Assembly: GCA_014843695.1 (NCBI GenBank)
Contig: CM026404.1
Span: 89,880,816-89,944,815, forward strand
From: Archivesica marissinica
Taxonomy: Eukaryota; Mollusca; Bivalvia; Venerida; Vesicomyidae
Length of the DNA: 64,000 nucleotides
Direction: 5' to 3'
In this document: in pieces, positions 12,189 through 24,236 of the stretch
How positions within the stretch are numbered: position 1 is the first letter of the stretch
Layout of the letters: every line of letters begins with the position of its first letter
Translations under genes and position numbers: made by a program
The notes under the pieces: generated by a model
Seen by the model: only the letters and a program-made list of their open reading frames with translations
Told to the model about the DNA's origin: nothing
Databases searched by the model: none

Positions 12189-13498
12189 GTAAACATAGAG
12201 AGTGGCGTGTACTAGTTGGCAACATTATTCCACTTCAGAGTTTATATATGGTATCGATCTATTTTTAGCATACAAGTGTATACATATAAAGTGTACATGC
12301 CATTCTATACATTTACTATTCTGTTTTGTAGCCTACATATCATTATTAACTGTGTTTATATTTCGCTTACATGTTCATTTATACTAGCATAAGTAGATAC
12401 CATCCATTATAAATAAACAAACTGTTATCAAGTTACCCATTCATATCCATTTTATGATAACTGTTCATATAATACATGTATTACATAAACATGCAGCCAG
12501 TTTTCAGCGATGTGTTCTGCACCGCAGCTCTCGCATACTTTTCCCATGCGTACGTTTTATGAAAAACATCTGTTGACTCACTTTTAATGCACCATGAAAG
12601 AGTTCCAATTAGAAACACTCACTTTAAGCACATCATATATATGCCACCATTTAAATTTAATTACGATCAAACTCGAGTTAAAAATCAGTGTAAAGATCAG
12701 TGTAAGTCTTGGAATTGCGCTTAGCGACCACATTAACTATTAAAGCATGCTAGAGAATGAGATCGCGAGACAATGATAAGACTTGAACTGTTGACCTATA
12801 TTGCTAGAGTAGCATAGATATTAAAAGTAGAGCCCACCTTTTTGCAAAAGGTCTTAAACAATATATTAACGACCTCGTTAAACTCCAGTCCTATATATAG
12901 CTCACCGGTACATTAACACGTAGCGATGGATTAGTATGGGAACAGACGTTGATATATATTTGCCTGGTCAGTCATATAAATATATATTTTATCACCGAGA
13001 CCATTAATTGGGCCGGCTTGAGTTTCTGATAATATCAACTGTCATTTTGCCAGAAGTAAATTAAGTGAACAATCGACAGACTCGAACCCAGGCTAGCGTT
13101 GGATCGGAGCAAGATAGAACATGGTTTTAATAAGATTTGTAAAATTTAAATGAACCCTTTCCTTCATAGAGATTTAGGTTAATATACTATTATATCTCCA
13201 TACAAACGACAGCCATTTAGCTATCATGCAGTGGATAAGTAGTGGCCATATCTATCCCACCTCCATATATATTACTGGGACTACATGACATTCTGGCCTT
13301 ATTATGAACATTGGTTTGGCTACTACATTGTCAATATATGTCATATTGGTAATGGCTTCAAGAGGTGCTTCTTTGAGGGAAAGGGTTAATAGAAAACTCC
13401 ACACTTTGTTCTTATAACTGCATGCTGGTCAATGTGTTCATATAATCAGTGGCCAATGCAGTATAATATTCATATCAGCATTTCCACAATGAATATTA
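12189..13498. other. No gene recognised
   Basis: AT-rich. The stretch just before this (12040-12140) resembles a retroposon 3' tail (CTCCGAATTTGGAGGAAATA), but no reverse-transcriptase frame accompanies it. No exon or tRNA is recognisable. Confidence 0.4.
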
Positions 13499-13741
13499 AC
13501 CCATTTCATTCTGGATACATTTAAAGGCGTTTGCAAACAACATAGATCCAGATCAGCCGCAGCGTAACACTGCGTGCTGATCAGGATCCATGTTGTTTGC
13601 TACATAGCCAAGTTACTTAGCAAGATCATCTGAATAGCAAACAGCATATAGCCTGATCAGACGGCACATTCCGTGGCAGCTGATCTGGCTCTATGTTATT
13701 TGCAAATACTGTTTGAACGGTATCCAGAATGAAATGGGTTA
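13499..13741. mobile_element. piggyBac-like palindromic MITE
   Basis: Ends TTAACCCATTTCATTCTGGA and TCCAGAATGAAATGGGTTAA are perfect inverted repeats with TTAA at both edges. The interior holds two separate hairpins, each carrying a GATCAG or CTGATC core and GTTGTTTGC-type arms. No coding capacity. Confidence 0.85.
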
Positions 13742-13811
13742 ATATACACTTTTAATTGTTTTCTTAACGAATATACATATATTATATGATGTACCTAGAG
13801 TGTGGTGTATT

Positions 13812-13912
13812 AGTTTAAACTTTTATTTATTTTACAACGATTACGAAACAAGCTTTTATTAATCACTTTCGTTGACGCGGATAAAAACGTATACTTGTAT
13901 GTGGTCATACGG
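13812..13912 (-). mobile_element. SINE family A fragment
   Basis: The tail TTTATTTATTTTACAACGAT and the start of the body are present. The tRNA-like head is missing beyond GTATGTGGTCATACG. Confidence 0.75.
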
Positions 13913-15011
13913 GTTACCCTAACCCAGTGCGATGCATTTAAAAAACGTATACAAGAAAACAATAGCGAAGTCGGTGTAAAACCACAGTTGAATTCACGGT
14001 ACACTCGGTGACGGTAGTGCGCCATTTTGATAAAATGTGATATCTTAATGCTTAACCCAAATGATAGTGTACATAGTTAACAGGGGGTCTTTATAATACT
14101 CGTACAGAGATGGTATATCTACACGTTAATTATCAACAACAAATAACACATATAAGACACAACCAATGACAGTATGTAGCCAGAAACCAACTTTGCTAAA
14201 GTAATATTAATTACATGACAACGCCCATACAATGCGCCTTAAATACCTTTTTGTATCGGCTGCCATTTTATATGACAACTCTCTATAAAATCTACGTTAT
14301 TCTGAGTTAAAAGATAAATCTAGCTTACCGTTCCAATTCTAAGAGAGCCAGCTCTTCTATTGAACCTGATGCCATTTCGCATGAAGATATAACGAATATA
14401 ATACACACAAAATAAAATAAAATGTCTCAATGTTACCAGCGGACCAGCCGCTGTATGTTAAATCCAGTTACAGTTTAAACCAATCTAGTTCGTTGAGATA
14501 TTGTAGATTCGTTTGACGTATTTCACTTGCGTAAGCGTCATGTGACATACATACAAGCCTTGTATTGGATTTTCGGATGTCACGTGCTTCATTTTACCTG
14601 TTGAGCTCATTGTGGGTTATATGTTAGGCCTAATTGTAAATATACCTAATGTAGTGAATGTAGCTTAGTGCAGGTATTATTAGGCCTTCAAGGTTGACTC
14701 AAGCCGAACTATTCGACATTTTAATATTAAGAGACAAGCTTTACAGATAAAATGTAGGGCCTGCATTATTTCATGTTTGACTTTAAATCGTTAATTCAGA
14801 GACTCTTAGTTCGCCTTTGTTTCATTACATTCTGGTGTCAACAGGTTTAATCAATAGAGTAATACTGCTATACAACTTGGTAACAAAACTCAAGTAATCT
14901 AGGCATACTTTGGTCTATACGAGAACGCGAGTTATTTCCCCCTTGCATGTCTTAAATGTTGTATTTACGTAAATAGGCGGAAATGCATCCGAGGTCTCGT
15001 GTCGGTGGTTT
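13913..15011. other. No gene recognised
   Basis: About 1.1 kb of unique-looking sequence. I see no open frame with a recognisable domain, no tRNA and no tandem repeat. Confidence 0.4.
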
Positions 15012-15130
15012 TAGCTCGATTGCGAAACAAGTTCTTACAACTTATATTTATTACTCTCGAGACCTCATTCCTGATGGAATCCATCGCCACAAGGGAGAGA
15101 AGAGGCAATGTGGAATTTAAATGCCTAGGT
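15012..15130 (-). mobile_element. SINE family B fragment abutting array
   Basis: The tail and body of SINE B are intact to ATTTAAATGCCTA, where the element runs directly into the 50-bp minisatellite. The normal continuation GCCTAAGGGCACAATCGTAA resembles the array unit GCCTAGGTAGAACACAATCA. Confidence 0.8.
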
Positions 15131-17760
15131 AGAACACAATCATAGGTCACTGTGTACAGTAGTCTGTATTACTTCTAGGTAGAACACAATCATAGATCAC
15201 TGTGTACAGTAGTCTGTACTACCCCTAGGTAGAACACAATCATAGATCACCATTTACAGTAGTCTGTACTACACCTAGGTAGAACACAATCATAGATCAC
15301 CATTTACAGTAGTCTGTACTACCCCTATGTAGAACACAATCATAGGTCAATGTGTACGGTAGTCTGTACTACCCCTAGGTAGAACACAATCATAGGTCAC
15401 TGTGTACGGTAGTCTGTACTACCCCTAGGTAGAACACAATCATAGGTCACTGTGTACAGTAGTCTGTACTACCCCTAGGTAGAACACAACCATATATCAC
15501 TGTGTACAGTAGTCTGTTCTACCCATAGGTAGAACACAATCATAGGTCACTGTTTGCAGTCGTCTGTACTACCCCTAGGTAGAACACACTCATAGGTCAC
15601 TGTGTACAGTAGTCTGTACTACCCCTAGGTAGAACACAATCATAGGTCACGGTGTACAGTAGTCTGTACTACCCCTAGGTAGAACACAATCATAGGTCAC
15701 TGTGTACATTAGTCTGTACTACCCCTATGTAGAACACAATCATAGGTCACTGTGTACAGTAGTCTGTACTACCCCTAGGTAGAACACAAGCATAGGTCAC
15801 TGTGTACAGTAGTCTGTACTACCCCTAGGTAGAACACAACCATAGGTCACTGTGTACAGTAGTCTGCACTACCCCTAGGTTATGTTATATTTCGGGTTTT
15901 ACGCCTGCCTCAGCACCATTTTGGGCTATATCGCCGGCGGGCAGTTTACCTAACAACACCTTTCCTGGGCAGGCTCCAGCGGTTAACCAGTACTTGGGTG
16001 CACCAACCTCCGTAAGAAACTGCCAACTTGTTCATATAAATCATCAGTGATGATAGGTTACAGTGGTATACAAGTCAGCGACCTTAACCGCTCGACCACG
16101 GAGGCGGACTACTATCCCTAGGTAGAACACAATCATAGGTCACGGTGTACAGTAGTCTGTACTACCCCTAGGTAGAACACAATCATAGGTCACTGTGTAC
16201 AGTAGTCTGTACTACCCCTAGGTAGAACACAATCATAGGTCACTGTGTGCAGTCGTCTGTACTACCCCTAGGTAGAACACAATCATAGGTCACTGTGTAC
16301 GGTAGTCTGTACTACCCCTAGGTAGAACACAATCATAGGTCACTGTGTACAGTAGTCTCTACTACCCATATGTAGAACACAATCATAGGTCACTGTGTAC
16401 AGTAGTCTGTATTACCTCTAGGTAGAACACACTCATAGGTCACTGTGTACAGTAGTCTGTACTACCCCTAGGTAGAACACAATCATAGATCACTGTGTGC
16501 AGTCGTCTGTACTACGCCTAGGTAGAACACAATCATAGGTCACTGTTTGCAGTCGTCTGTACTACCCCTAGGTAGAACACAATCATAGGTCACTGTGTAC
16601 AGTAGTCTCTACTACCCCTATGTAGAACACAATCATAGGTCACTGTGTACAGTAGTCTGTATTACCTCTAGGTAGAACACACTCATAGGTCACTGTGTAC
16701 AGTAGTCTGTACTACCCCTAGGTAGAACACAATCATAGATCACTGTGTGCAGTCGTCTGTACTACGCCTAGGTAGAACACAATCATAGGTCACTGTTTGC
16801 AGTCGTCTGTACTACCCCTAGGTAGAACACAATCATAGGTCACTGTGTACAGTAGTCTCTACTACCCCTATGTAGAACACAATCATAGGTCACTGTGTGC
16901 AGTAGTCTGTACTACCCCTAGGTAGAACACAATCATAGATCACTGTGTGCAGTCGTCTGTACTACCCATAGGTAGAACACAATCATAGATCACTGTGTGC
17001 AGTCGTCTGTACTACCCATAGGTAGAACACAATCATAGGTCACTGTTTGCAGTCGTATGTACTACCCCTAGGTAGAATACAATCATAGGTCACTATGTAC
17101 AGTAGTCTGTACTACCCCTAAGTAGAACACAATCATAGGTCACTGTGTACATTAGTCTGTACTACCCCTAGGTAGAACACACTCATAAACCTATGTGTAC
17201 AGTAGTCTGTACTATCTCTAGGTAGAACACACTAATAAACCTATGTGTACATTAGTCTGTACTACCCCTAGGTAGAACACTCATACACCTGTGTACAGTG
17301 GTCTGTACCACCTCTAGGTAGAACACACTCATAAACCTCTGTGTACAGTAGTATGTACTACCTCTAGGTAGAACACACTCATAAACCTCTGTGTACAGTA
17401 GTCTGTACTACTCCTAGGTAGGTAGAACACAATCATAGGTCACTGTGTACAGTAGTCTGTACTACCCCTAGGTAGAACACAATCATAGGTCATTGTGTGC
17501 AGTCGTCTGTACTACCCCTAGGTAGAACACACTCATAAACCACTGTGTACAGTAGTCTGTACTACCTCTAGGTAGAACACACTCATAAACCTCTATGTAC
17601 AGTAGTCTGTACTATCTCTAGGTAGAACACACTCATACACCTCTGTGTACAGTAGTCTGTACTACCTCTAGGTAGAACACACTCATAAACCTCTGTGTAC
17701 AGTAGTCTGTACTACCTCTAGGTAGAACACACTCATAAACCTCTGTGTACAGTAGTCTGG
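15125..17760. repeat. Large 50-bp minisatellite, SINE-interrupted
   Basis: About 48 copies of a 50-bp unit containing CCTAGGTAGAACACAATCAT and GTGTACAGTAGTCTGTACTA. A five-unit (250-bp) higher-order period is visible at 16361-16860. The 3' third is a diverged block with ACACTCATAAACCTCTGTG. A SINE D copy interrupts it at 15880-16112, and the DNA transposon begins at its right edge. Confidence 0.95.
15880..16112 (-). mobile_element. SINE family D nested in minisatellite
   Basis: A complete SINE D (tail TTATATTTCGGGTTTTACGC, head end GCTCGACCACGGAGGCGGA) sits inside the 50-bp array. Array sequence flanks both sides (CTACCCCTAGGT and CTACTATCCCTAGGT), probably a target-site duplication. Confidence 0.9.
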
Positions 17761-17993
17761 TGTGGTACACTCTGTAATGTTGTGGGATTTTTTGCTTAAG
17801 TTTGATTTTTTGTGTTATTTAGGTTATTTAGACACCAAAGAGTAAAAAAAGTATTTTATACATTTTTTTCAATCACTATGTTGGCAGCCATCTTGAATTT
17901 CAAAATGGCCGCCATTTTCAACCTATTCTATACAATATTTCTACTTGTAGACAACCTAGGACCTTGATGTTGGTGTCTATGCCCATATTGTAA
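17760..17993 (+). repeat. Left terminal inverted repeat
   Basis: Starts GTGTGGTACACTCTG. About 235 bp aligns with the inverse of the right end, with scattered substitutions and small indels, so the element is not very recent. Confidence 0.85.
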
Positions 17994-18198
17994 GGGTACA
18001 GGAATCTGAAAATGACATTATTAAAGTGTTAGTACATATGGATGTTAATATAACAGCTATTTGGGGAATGTTTTTGTACATATTATAGGATTTTTAGCAA
18101 AATAATTTTTTTTTATTATTGCACATGAACTTGTATAATTGTTATGGCTTATGAATTTGGCTTACCCTCATTTAAAATATTGTTCTGTTTACATTAAT

Positions 18199-20796
18199 TT
18201 ATTCCCCATCAGAATCCATATCTACAGTTTGTTGTGTGTTTAAGCAGTTGTCATCACCCTCACACATCTCTGTACAGCACATATTATTCTGTTTACATGT
18301 ACATCTACCAGAACACTGGCTAACTCTACAGTTGCACTTTAGTAGTTCTACGACTGCTGCTGGGGCAGTTTGCACAGCAGACAAAATTGGCACCAGCCTG
18401 TCATTGTCTTTCATCCAACCTAGGTTACATTGATCAAGTACTCTATCCTAAGCCCATACATTTGCTTGAAGGTGAGAGCGCAATATATGTTGAAGCCAAT
18501 CACCATCAGGTGGTGGAAGCCGCTCAATGCCTTCATTTGCAGAAAGTCTTCTGTACTTCTGCAACCTCAGGGAACCAGGATCACTACCAGAAACATTCTT
18601 TGTGCTTCCAAGCATACAAAGAAACTCTTTGCACCCAGTAATCATATCTTCCTGTGGTGTATCACCTTCTCCAAATTGTGAAAGTGCTTCAATAATATTT
18701 TGAGGAGCCTTCATAAACACTTTCAGTCCTGTTTTCTTTCCAACTCTACTAATGTGTCCTGTTGTGTCTGATCCAGTGATGGCATGGAACCCAGGCAAAG
18801 CAGCTGCCTTTTCTAACCCTAATTTTGTATAAATTGCTTCTAAGTCTACTCTTCTTCGATTTGCACTGGTGCCTGTTACAATACCAGACTTTAAACCCAA
18901 CATATTTAGTCTTCGTAAAATGAGAACCCACCAGTCTGTGTCCTGTGTAAGAAATCAACCACATTACCATTTTCTTCATTCATCACCTCCAATGCATGTA
19001 GCATCATGAGAGTGTCTGCTTCCTTGTGTGTGCTGATGTCTGTGGTTGGGTGGTAATTTGGTAAGTTGATAAGGACGTTCATGCGTGTTGCTGTAACTAC
19101 TGGCTTCTTACACAGTGCTATTGCTTTCTCAGCTAAGAAGAAGGTAAGCTGATCTTTAGTCTTCTTGCTAGACAGAAACTGAGCCTGGCATCAATGTTAT
19201 TAGCAAAAGTTTTGCCAAGATCTTCACAGAACATAAATGTGACTGCATGCACCAACGCCTGAACAACTGCCATGGCATCTATAATGAGGTATCTCTTGTT
19301 GATGTTGGATGTAATAGATTGATTGTCATTTCAAGGCATGGATGAGGTCACTTTTAGTATTGGAAAACAGAAGACTTCCATCTGGGTTCATAAGCATGGG
19401 ATTTACATTCAGAAATTGCTGACTGGAGGTCAGTCTCGTTCTGATCTGGCAATAACTAAGAGTCTTGAGAAAAGTGTAGTTGTCGACTTTAGCTGATACT
19501 CTTTTGATAATTTATCTTCTTGGACAGATCATCCCAGTTTTTATATTTCAGTTTGGTCATACAGTCCCACAAGTTTACATCTCCACGTATACCGTTTTCG
19601 ACAAAGGATTCCTTTGCATTTTCTCCTCTAAGTTAAGAACACTTTCCTGTGTTTCTTTTCCCAACACTTTCTTGCTCATGCAGTTAAATAAATGTGTTCC
19701 TTTGTCTTTGAATAGCGTCATTGGCTCCAAGACCAGCATAAGGGATTATATATTCTTTCCCTGCCGTTCTACTGTCTATGTGAGGAGAGGTGGTGATCAG
19801 GACTGTGTGGAAACTCAGACACTCCTAGCATGTCTCTGGTTTCTTGAGACAGACGGCCTAATTCAGGAGCAGCAAGACAGTACTTCATTAGGGTTGCTGG
19901 CTTATTGGTAATCACTCCTAGACCACCTTCTCCTTTCCGGATCTTATTTTCTTGTTCCTGAGCTTGGTCTACACCAACACTTGTGAATGGGGCTTTCTTC
20001 GTTGTCACAGCAAACTCACCTGCCATGAGCATGTTCCATATATCAGGGTCAGTATCTTTAGCTGAATATGCACATGAAGTGAAATTCTGAGCATAATCCA
20101 GTATGTTGTAGGCAAAAAAGTATGTGGAAAGTTTTTCCAAAGATGCTAAATACAATGGTAAGTTGGGATCCTTGACAGATCGATGGAAATTCAGAAGTGT
20201 CTGGACTTGGTGCATGTATATACGAATCCATCTATAAATAGGAAATGCGTCATGGCTCTTGCCAAAATCATCCAACTGTTTCTCTATATTTATGCTTTCT
20301 ATCTGTACCATCAATCCTTTGTGGGCATTTTGAATAGCTGTTCTGTCAACAAGGTCACCTCTACATGCTTCAGCCAATTCACTCAAGCTGCTAGTTAGAG
20401 CTAGTTGCACTTGAGGAATTTCAGAAAAGTATTCCTGGAAAGGTCAGATAACACTTGTAATGTTGTTTCATGAGCATCCACAGCTCGGTTGTAGTGGCTA
20501 CCATTTATTATTTGATTGACAACAACTGAGCCGTACAGTCCAGATTGAACCCAGGTCTCATCGATACCACTATGCTCTATTGTCTTCCCTAAACACCTGA
20601 TAGCACAAAGACTGGTGTGGAAGGGGCCTGGCAATATCCACCACTTGTCCTTGTACTGGTCACTGAGATGCTCGAGTTTAACTGCACTTTTGTAAATGTC
20701 CATATCAAAAGTAACCACGACCTTCCTATTGTTCTCAGGACATACAACTCTGTTTAGCTGATATAAGTGTTCTAATGTTGTCACCAGTGTGGACAA
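18199..20796 (-). pseudogene. Degraded transposase-like coding region with CXC motif
   Basis: Reading the minus strand from 20796 down, four open blocks follow in the same direction but in shifting frames: 20796-20401 (with VVTFDMDIYKSAVKLEHL), 20410-19769, 18903-18448 (with HAITGSDTTGHISRVGKKT) and 18414-18199. The last carries a cysteine-rich segment with spacing C-x-C-x4-C-x3-C-x-C-x5-C-C-x3-C, like tesmin/TSO1 CXC DNA-binding motifs. Between 19769 and 18903 there are stops and frameshifts. Proteins of this type recur as multi-copy uncharacterised proteins in molluscs and cnidarians (from memory). Location between TIRs argues for a transposase or accessory protein. I cannot assign a DDE triad. 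In total roughly 850 residues are recognisable, but the frame is broken. Confidence 0.65.
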
Positions 20797-20980
20797 CTCA
20801 TGGGCTGGATTATTTATAATGGGCAGCTAGTGGTTATAGTCAACATTCAGTAACATTTCAATAGCATTCATTCATATTTTGTTAAACACCTATAAAACAT
20901 GTTAAACCATCATCTTAGTACAATTTATATTAGTTTGATGTGTTCTGCAATATTGTTAATGCAATTTCCAGATTCCCAGA

Positions 20981-21218
20981 CCACTAAAATGTGGGTATAG
21001 GTACCACAATCAAGGCCCTATATCATCTACAAGTAGAGATATTGTCCAAAATAGGTTTAAAATGGTGGCCATTTTGAAATCCAAGATGGCCGCCAATATA
21101 GTGATTGAAAAAAATGTATAAAATACTTTTTTTACTCTTTGGTAACTAAATAACACAAAAAATCAAACTTGAGCAAAATTTCCCACAACTATTTTAAAAT
21201 CTACAAAATGTACCACAC
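20981..21218 (-). repeat. Right terminal inverted repeat
   Basis: Inverse of 17760-17993; ends AATGTACCACAC. Shares AAGATGGCCGCC and TAGTGATTGAAAAAAATGTA with the inverse of the left end. Confidence 0.85.
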
Positions 21219-21503
21219 AGATTCTATTCATAGCAGGATTTGATAGTCGACACTGAAGGGTCGTTCTCTGGTTCCGAAGTGAAGGTTGAACAAGAGCGAC
21301 CATTTTTCAGGCAGTTTCCCGTTTTCCAGGGACTAATAACCCTATGGACAATTTGCAGAATGACATAGATGTGGTTTACTAGTGTATAGAATGGATAGTT
21401 ATGGTTTACGGTTATTGTGTCGAGTATCATAGTGTATATATGTATTGAATAGATACATACCTTATCAAGTATGCAGTATTCATCGAGATATTTAGTTTAT
21501 ACA

Positions 21504-21722
21504 AATTTATTTTAGCTTGATTGCGAAACAAGTTCTTACAACTTATATTAATCACTCTCGATACCTCATTCGTGATGGAATCCATCGCCATGAGAGCAGA
21601 GGCAACGTTGAATTATATGCCTTGCCTAAGGGCACAATCATAATGGCTCCAGCGGGGCTCGAACTCCAGACCTTTCGCATCTGAAGCGAACGCGCATTCA
21701 CTGCGCTATCACGACTTCCACA
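21504..21722 (-). mobile_element. SINE family B copy
   Basis: Near full-length: tail at the left (TTGATTGCGAAACAAGTTCT), head at the right with CCAGCGGGGCTCGAACTCC (B box) and CTGCGCTATCACGACTTCCA (A box and 5' end). Confidence 0.9.
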
Positions 21723-21914
21723 TTCAGATATTTCACACACAGGCACAGGAATAGCAAGGACGTATAATTGGTAGCTAATCATTGTTGATATAGCTTCGCG
21801 AGGGGGCAGGACAACTGTGTGTACCCAGAACGCCTAGTAACAATTAGCACCAATTATTGTGGATTCAATTACCAAATGGAAGCTTAGGACATGCTTCAAA
21901 TATACATATAACGG

Positions 21915-22088
21915 TCCGAGCCCCGCTGGAGCCGTTACGATTGTGCCCTTAGACAAGGCATTTAAATTCCACGTTGCCTCTTCTCTCTCCCTCGTGGCGA
22001 TGGATTCCATCAGGAATGAGGTCTCGAGAGTGATTAATATAAGTTGAAAGAACTTGTTTCGCAATAGAGCTAAAATAAATTTGTATAA
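21915..22088 (+). mobile_element. SINE family B, head-truncated copy
   Basis: Begins within the B-box region (CGAGCCCCGCTGGAGCCGTT) and continues to the tail GCTAAAATAAATTTGTATAA. It faces the copy at 21504-21722, forming an inverted pair about 190 bp apart. Confidence 0.85.
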
Positions 22089-22109
22089 ACTAAATATACA
22101 TGTATACGT

Positions 22110-22300
22110 GCCTCCGTGGCAGCTGTTGAGTTGCCTACGGAGCGGGAGGTCGACGGCTTGAACCTCGTCGAGGATTCATTCTGGTATGGCAGTTGGTTGA
22201 GCAGCCAGCTAATTAAATAACTGCTACTGATTGCCAATCAGCCTAGCCTACAAGGATAGGATTCTGGAAGTACTGATGTTATTAAGAGGTGAAGACAGTG
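22110..22300 (+). mobile_element. SINE family G copy (unexpanded)
   Basis: tRNA-like head (GCCTCCGTGGCAGCTGTTGA, then GCTTGAACCTCGTCGAGG), middle TGAGCAGCCAGCTAATTAAA, and a single tail unit ATAGGATTCTGGAAGTACTG. The tail unit is tandemly amplified in the sister copy at 37605-38565. Confidence 0.75.
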
Positions 22301-22397
22301 AAGGCTTTTAGGCACGATGAAATATAAAAAATATATGCAAATGTTCACAATTGTTTTAATTGAACAAAATTCATAATACATATCAGGCTTCAAGCTA

Positions 22398-22660
22398 GAT
22401 CCAAATTTATGGGAGAAGTGAGAAAGCACGTGATTGCGTCATCTAATGGTATTATTTAATAAATTCAACATAATACGCTTAAAATATACAACATGACCAT
22501 TAAATACAATATTTGAATAGGAGTGCTTTACAATGGCCAGTGTATCTTATGGGACAATATTGCCTCTTTTTGAAGGAATATTGATGAGCATAGGGGACGC
22601 GGTCAGTCTCAGGGGCGACTACTTCACCCATGTCGCCCACAAGAATAAGCCCTGCATATT
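22398..22660. repeat. Dispersed repeat, copy 1
   Basis: Shares GGGAGAAGTGAGAAAG, ACCATTAAATACAA, GGAGTGCTTTA and TGGCCAGTGTATCTTA, in the same order, with 45418-45665. Ends near GTCGCCCACAAGAATAAGCC. No coding evidence; family unknown. Confidence 0.7.
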
Positions 22661-23307
22661 GGAAGGAAGATATTGTTTTCAAGATACCACTAGTGAAGTG
22701 GCACGGAATCCCATGAATGTTTTACAAAGGTTCCGCTTCATTTGGAAATACCAATTTCCATGACCCGTTTTCGAAATCAAGACTCATAACTTAAATTTCC
22801 TCATCAACACAAACATTGAGACATTGCTGGTTTTTCTATTACCTCCCTTGACAGATAAAGTCCGATTTATCCCGAATTGGTCCTTTCAGTTGGAATCCTT
22901 TGTTTTTACTGTTGTTCCCTAACAAGATGTTGCGGTAGGATAAATGTAACGTTATCCTATTTAATTAAATGACAATACATTTATACAGTAGAGTATTATA
23001 TATACGACACGACACACATGCATTAAACAACTCGGCAATGTTGCATGCTGGGTAATTGTGCCACGCTGAGCATCTAAATACAGAGGAAATGTTTATTTGA
23101 GCAATGATTTCTGAATGTCCGATATTCGGCCTACTAAGCTGGATGCTCCTTCTGGTGTAAATGCTTCGTCAGTGTCGCTACGGCCGAGTCGCTGTCTGTC
23201 ACTGAAGCAAGAAAATGTCAAGTTCATGCAACCACAAGAAATGTTGTTATGGCTACAACTGTCACACTGATATGAGAATAAACAGTAAATAGTGACAAAA
23301 AACAGTA
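22661..23307. other. Mostly featureless; one small open frame
   Basis: Contains an open frame at 23115-23270 (51 codons starting MSDIRPTKLDAPSG), too short for a firm call and without a recognised domain. It could be a first exon or chance. The rest is unremarkable. Confidence 0.3.
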
Positions 23308-24022
23308 AAGTGTTTGTTTATTATAGTGTCACCTTCATTGAAAGTGTTTGTTTATTATAGTGTCACCTTCATTGAAAGTGTTTGTTTATTATAGTGTCAC
23401 CTCCATTGAAAGTGTTTGTTTATTATAGTGTCATCTCCATTGAAAGTGTTTGTTTATTATAGTGTCATCTCCATTGAAAGTGTTTGTTTATTATAGTGTC
23501 ACCTTCATTGAAAGTGTTTGTTTATTATAGTGTCACCTTCATTGAAAGTGTTTGTTTATTATAGTGTCATCTCCATTGAAAGTGTTTGTTTATTATAGTG
23601 TCACCTCCATTGAAAGTGTTTGTTTATTATAGTGTCACCTCCATTGAAAGTGTTTGTTTATTATAGCGTCACCTCCATTGAAAGTGTTTTTTTATTATAG
23701 TGTCACCTCCATTGAAAGTGTTTGTTTATTGTAGTGTCATCTCTATTGAAAGTGTTTGTTTATTATAGTGTCATCTCTATTGAAAGTGTTTGTTTATTAT
23801 AGTGTCACCTCCATTGAAAGTGTTTGTTTATTATAGTGTCATCTCCATTGAAAGTGTTTGTTTATTGTAGTGTCATCTCTATTGAAAGTGTTTGTTTATT
23901 ATAGTGTCACCTCCATTGAAAGTGTTTGTTTATTGTAGTGTCATCTCTATTGAAAGTGTTTGTTTATTATAGTGTCATCTCTATTGAAAGTGTTTGTTTA
24001 TTATAGTGTCATCTCTATTGAA
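23308..24022. repeat. Minisatellite, 34-bp unit, TE-seeded
   Basis: About 21 copies of AAGTGTTTGTTTATTATAGT plus GTCACCTCCATTG. A single inverted copy of the unit (GGTGACACTATAATAAACAA) occurs at 38617-38643. The sequence following the array (ACACCATTTCTGAGTTACGA) also matches the sequence next to that single copy, so the array is an expansion within a dispersed element. Confidence 0.95.
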
Positions 24023-24236
24023 AAGGCCAGCCAGACTTACGAGACACCATTTCTGAGTTACGAGACACCTCTTGTGATCCGATAGATAATCAGATACCAT
24101 AAATAAGTAGCAGTAGCTAATGGTTACCGATAATAAAACATATCAAATGAGTGGAATTAAGATGTTTGTTAATTTTATGGAACAGTGACATTAACTTTGA
24201 TGCTTTGGACCTAAGACGTAGTGATGGCAACATTCG

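Larger units (their letters stand above)
17760..21218. mobile_element. DNA transposon, about 3.46 kb, long TIRs
   Basis: Terminal inverted repeats of about 235 bp: left 17760-17993, right 20981-21218. The outermost bases GTGTGGTACA and TGTACCACAC match exactly. Inside, AAAAAAGTATTTTATACATT and the CAAAATGGCC/GGCCATTTTG blocks also pair. The interior holds a disrupted coding region on the minus strand (18199-20796). No target-site duplication is clear, because the left edge lies in a minisatellite and the right edge in unrelated sequence. Superfamily not assigned. Confidence 0.85.

Noticed and set aside
15125..17760. CRISPR-like regular repeats
   Set aside because: No unique spacers between repeats, no cas genes, and the genome is clearly eukaryotic. 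Same reasoning for all other arrays here.
18236..20398. Plus-strand open frames in the transposon
   Set aside because: The minus-strand frames carry the conserved blocks; the plus frames are short and without domains.
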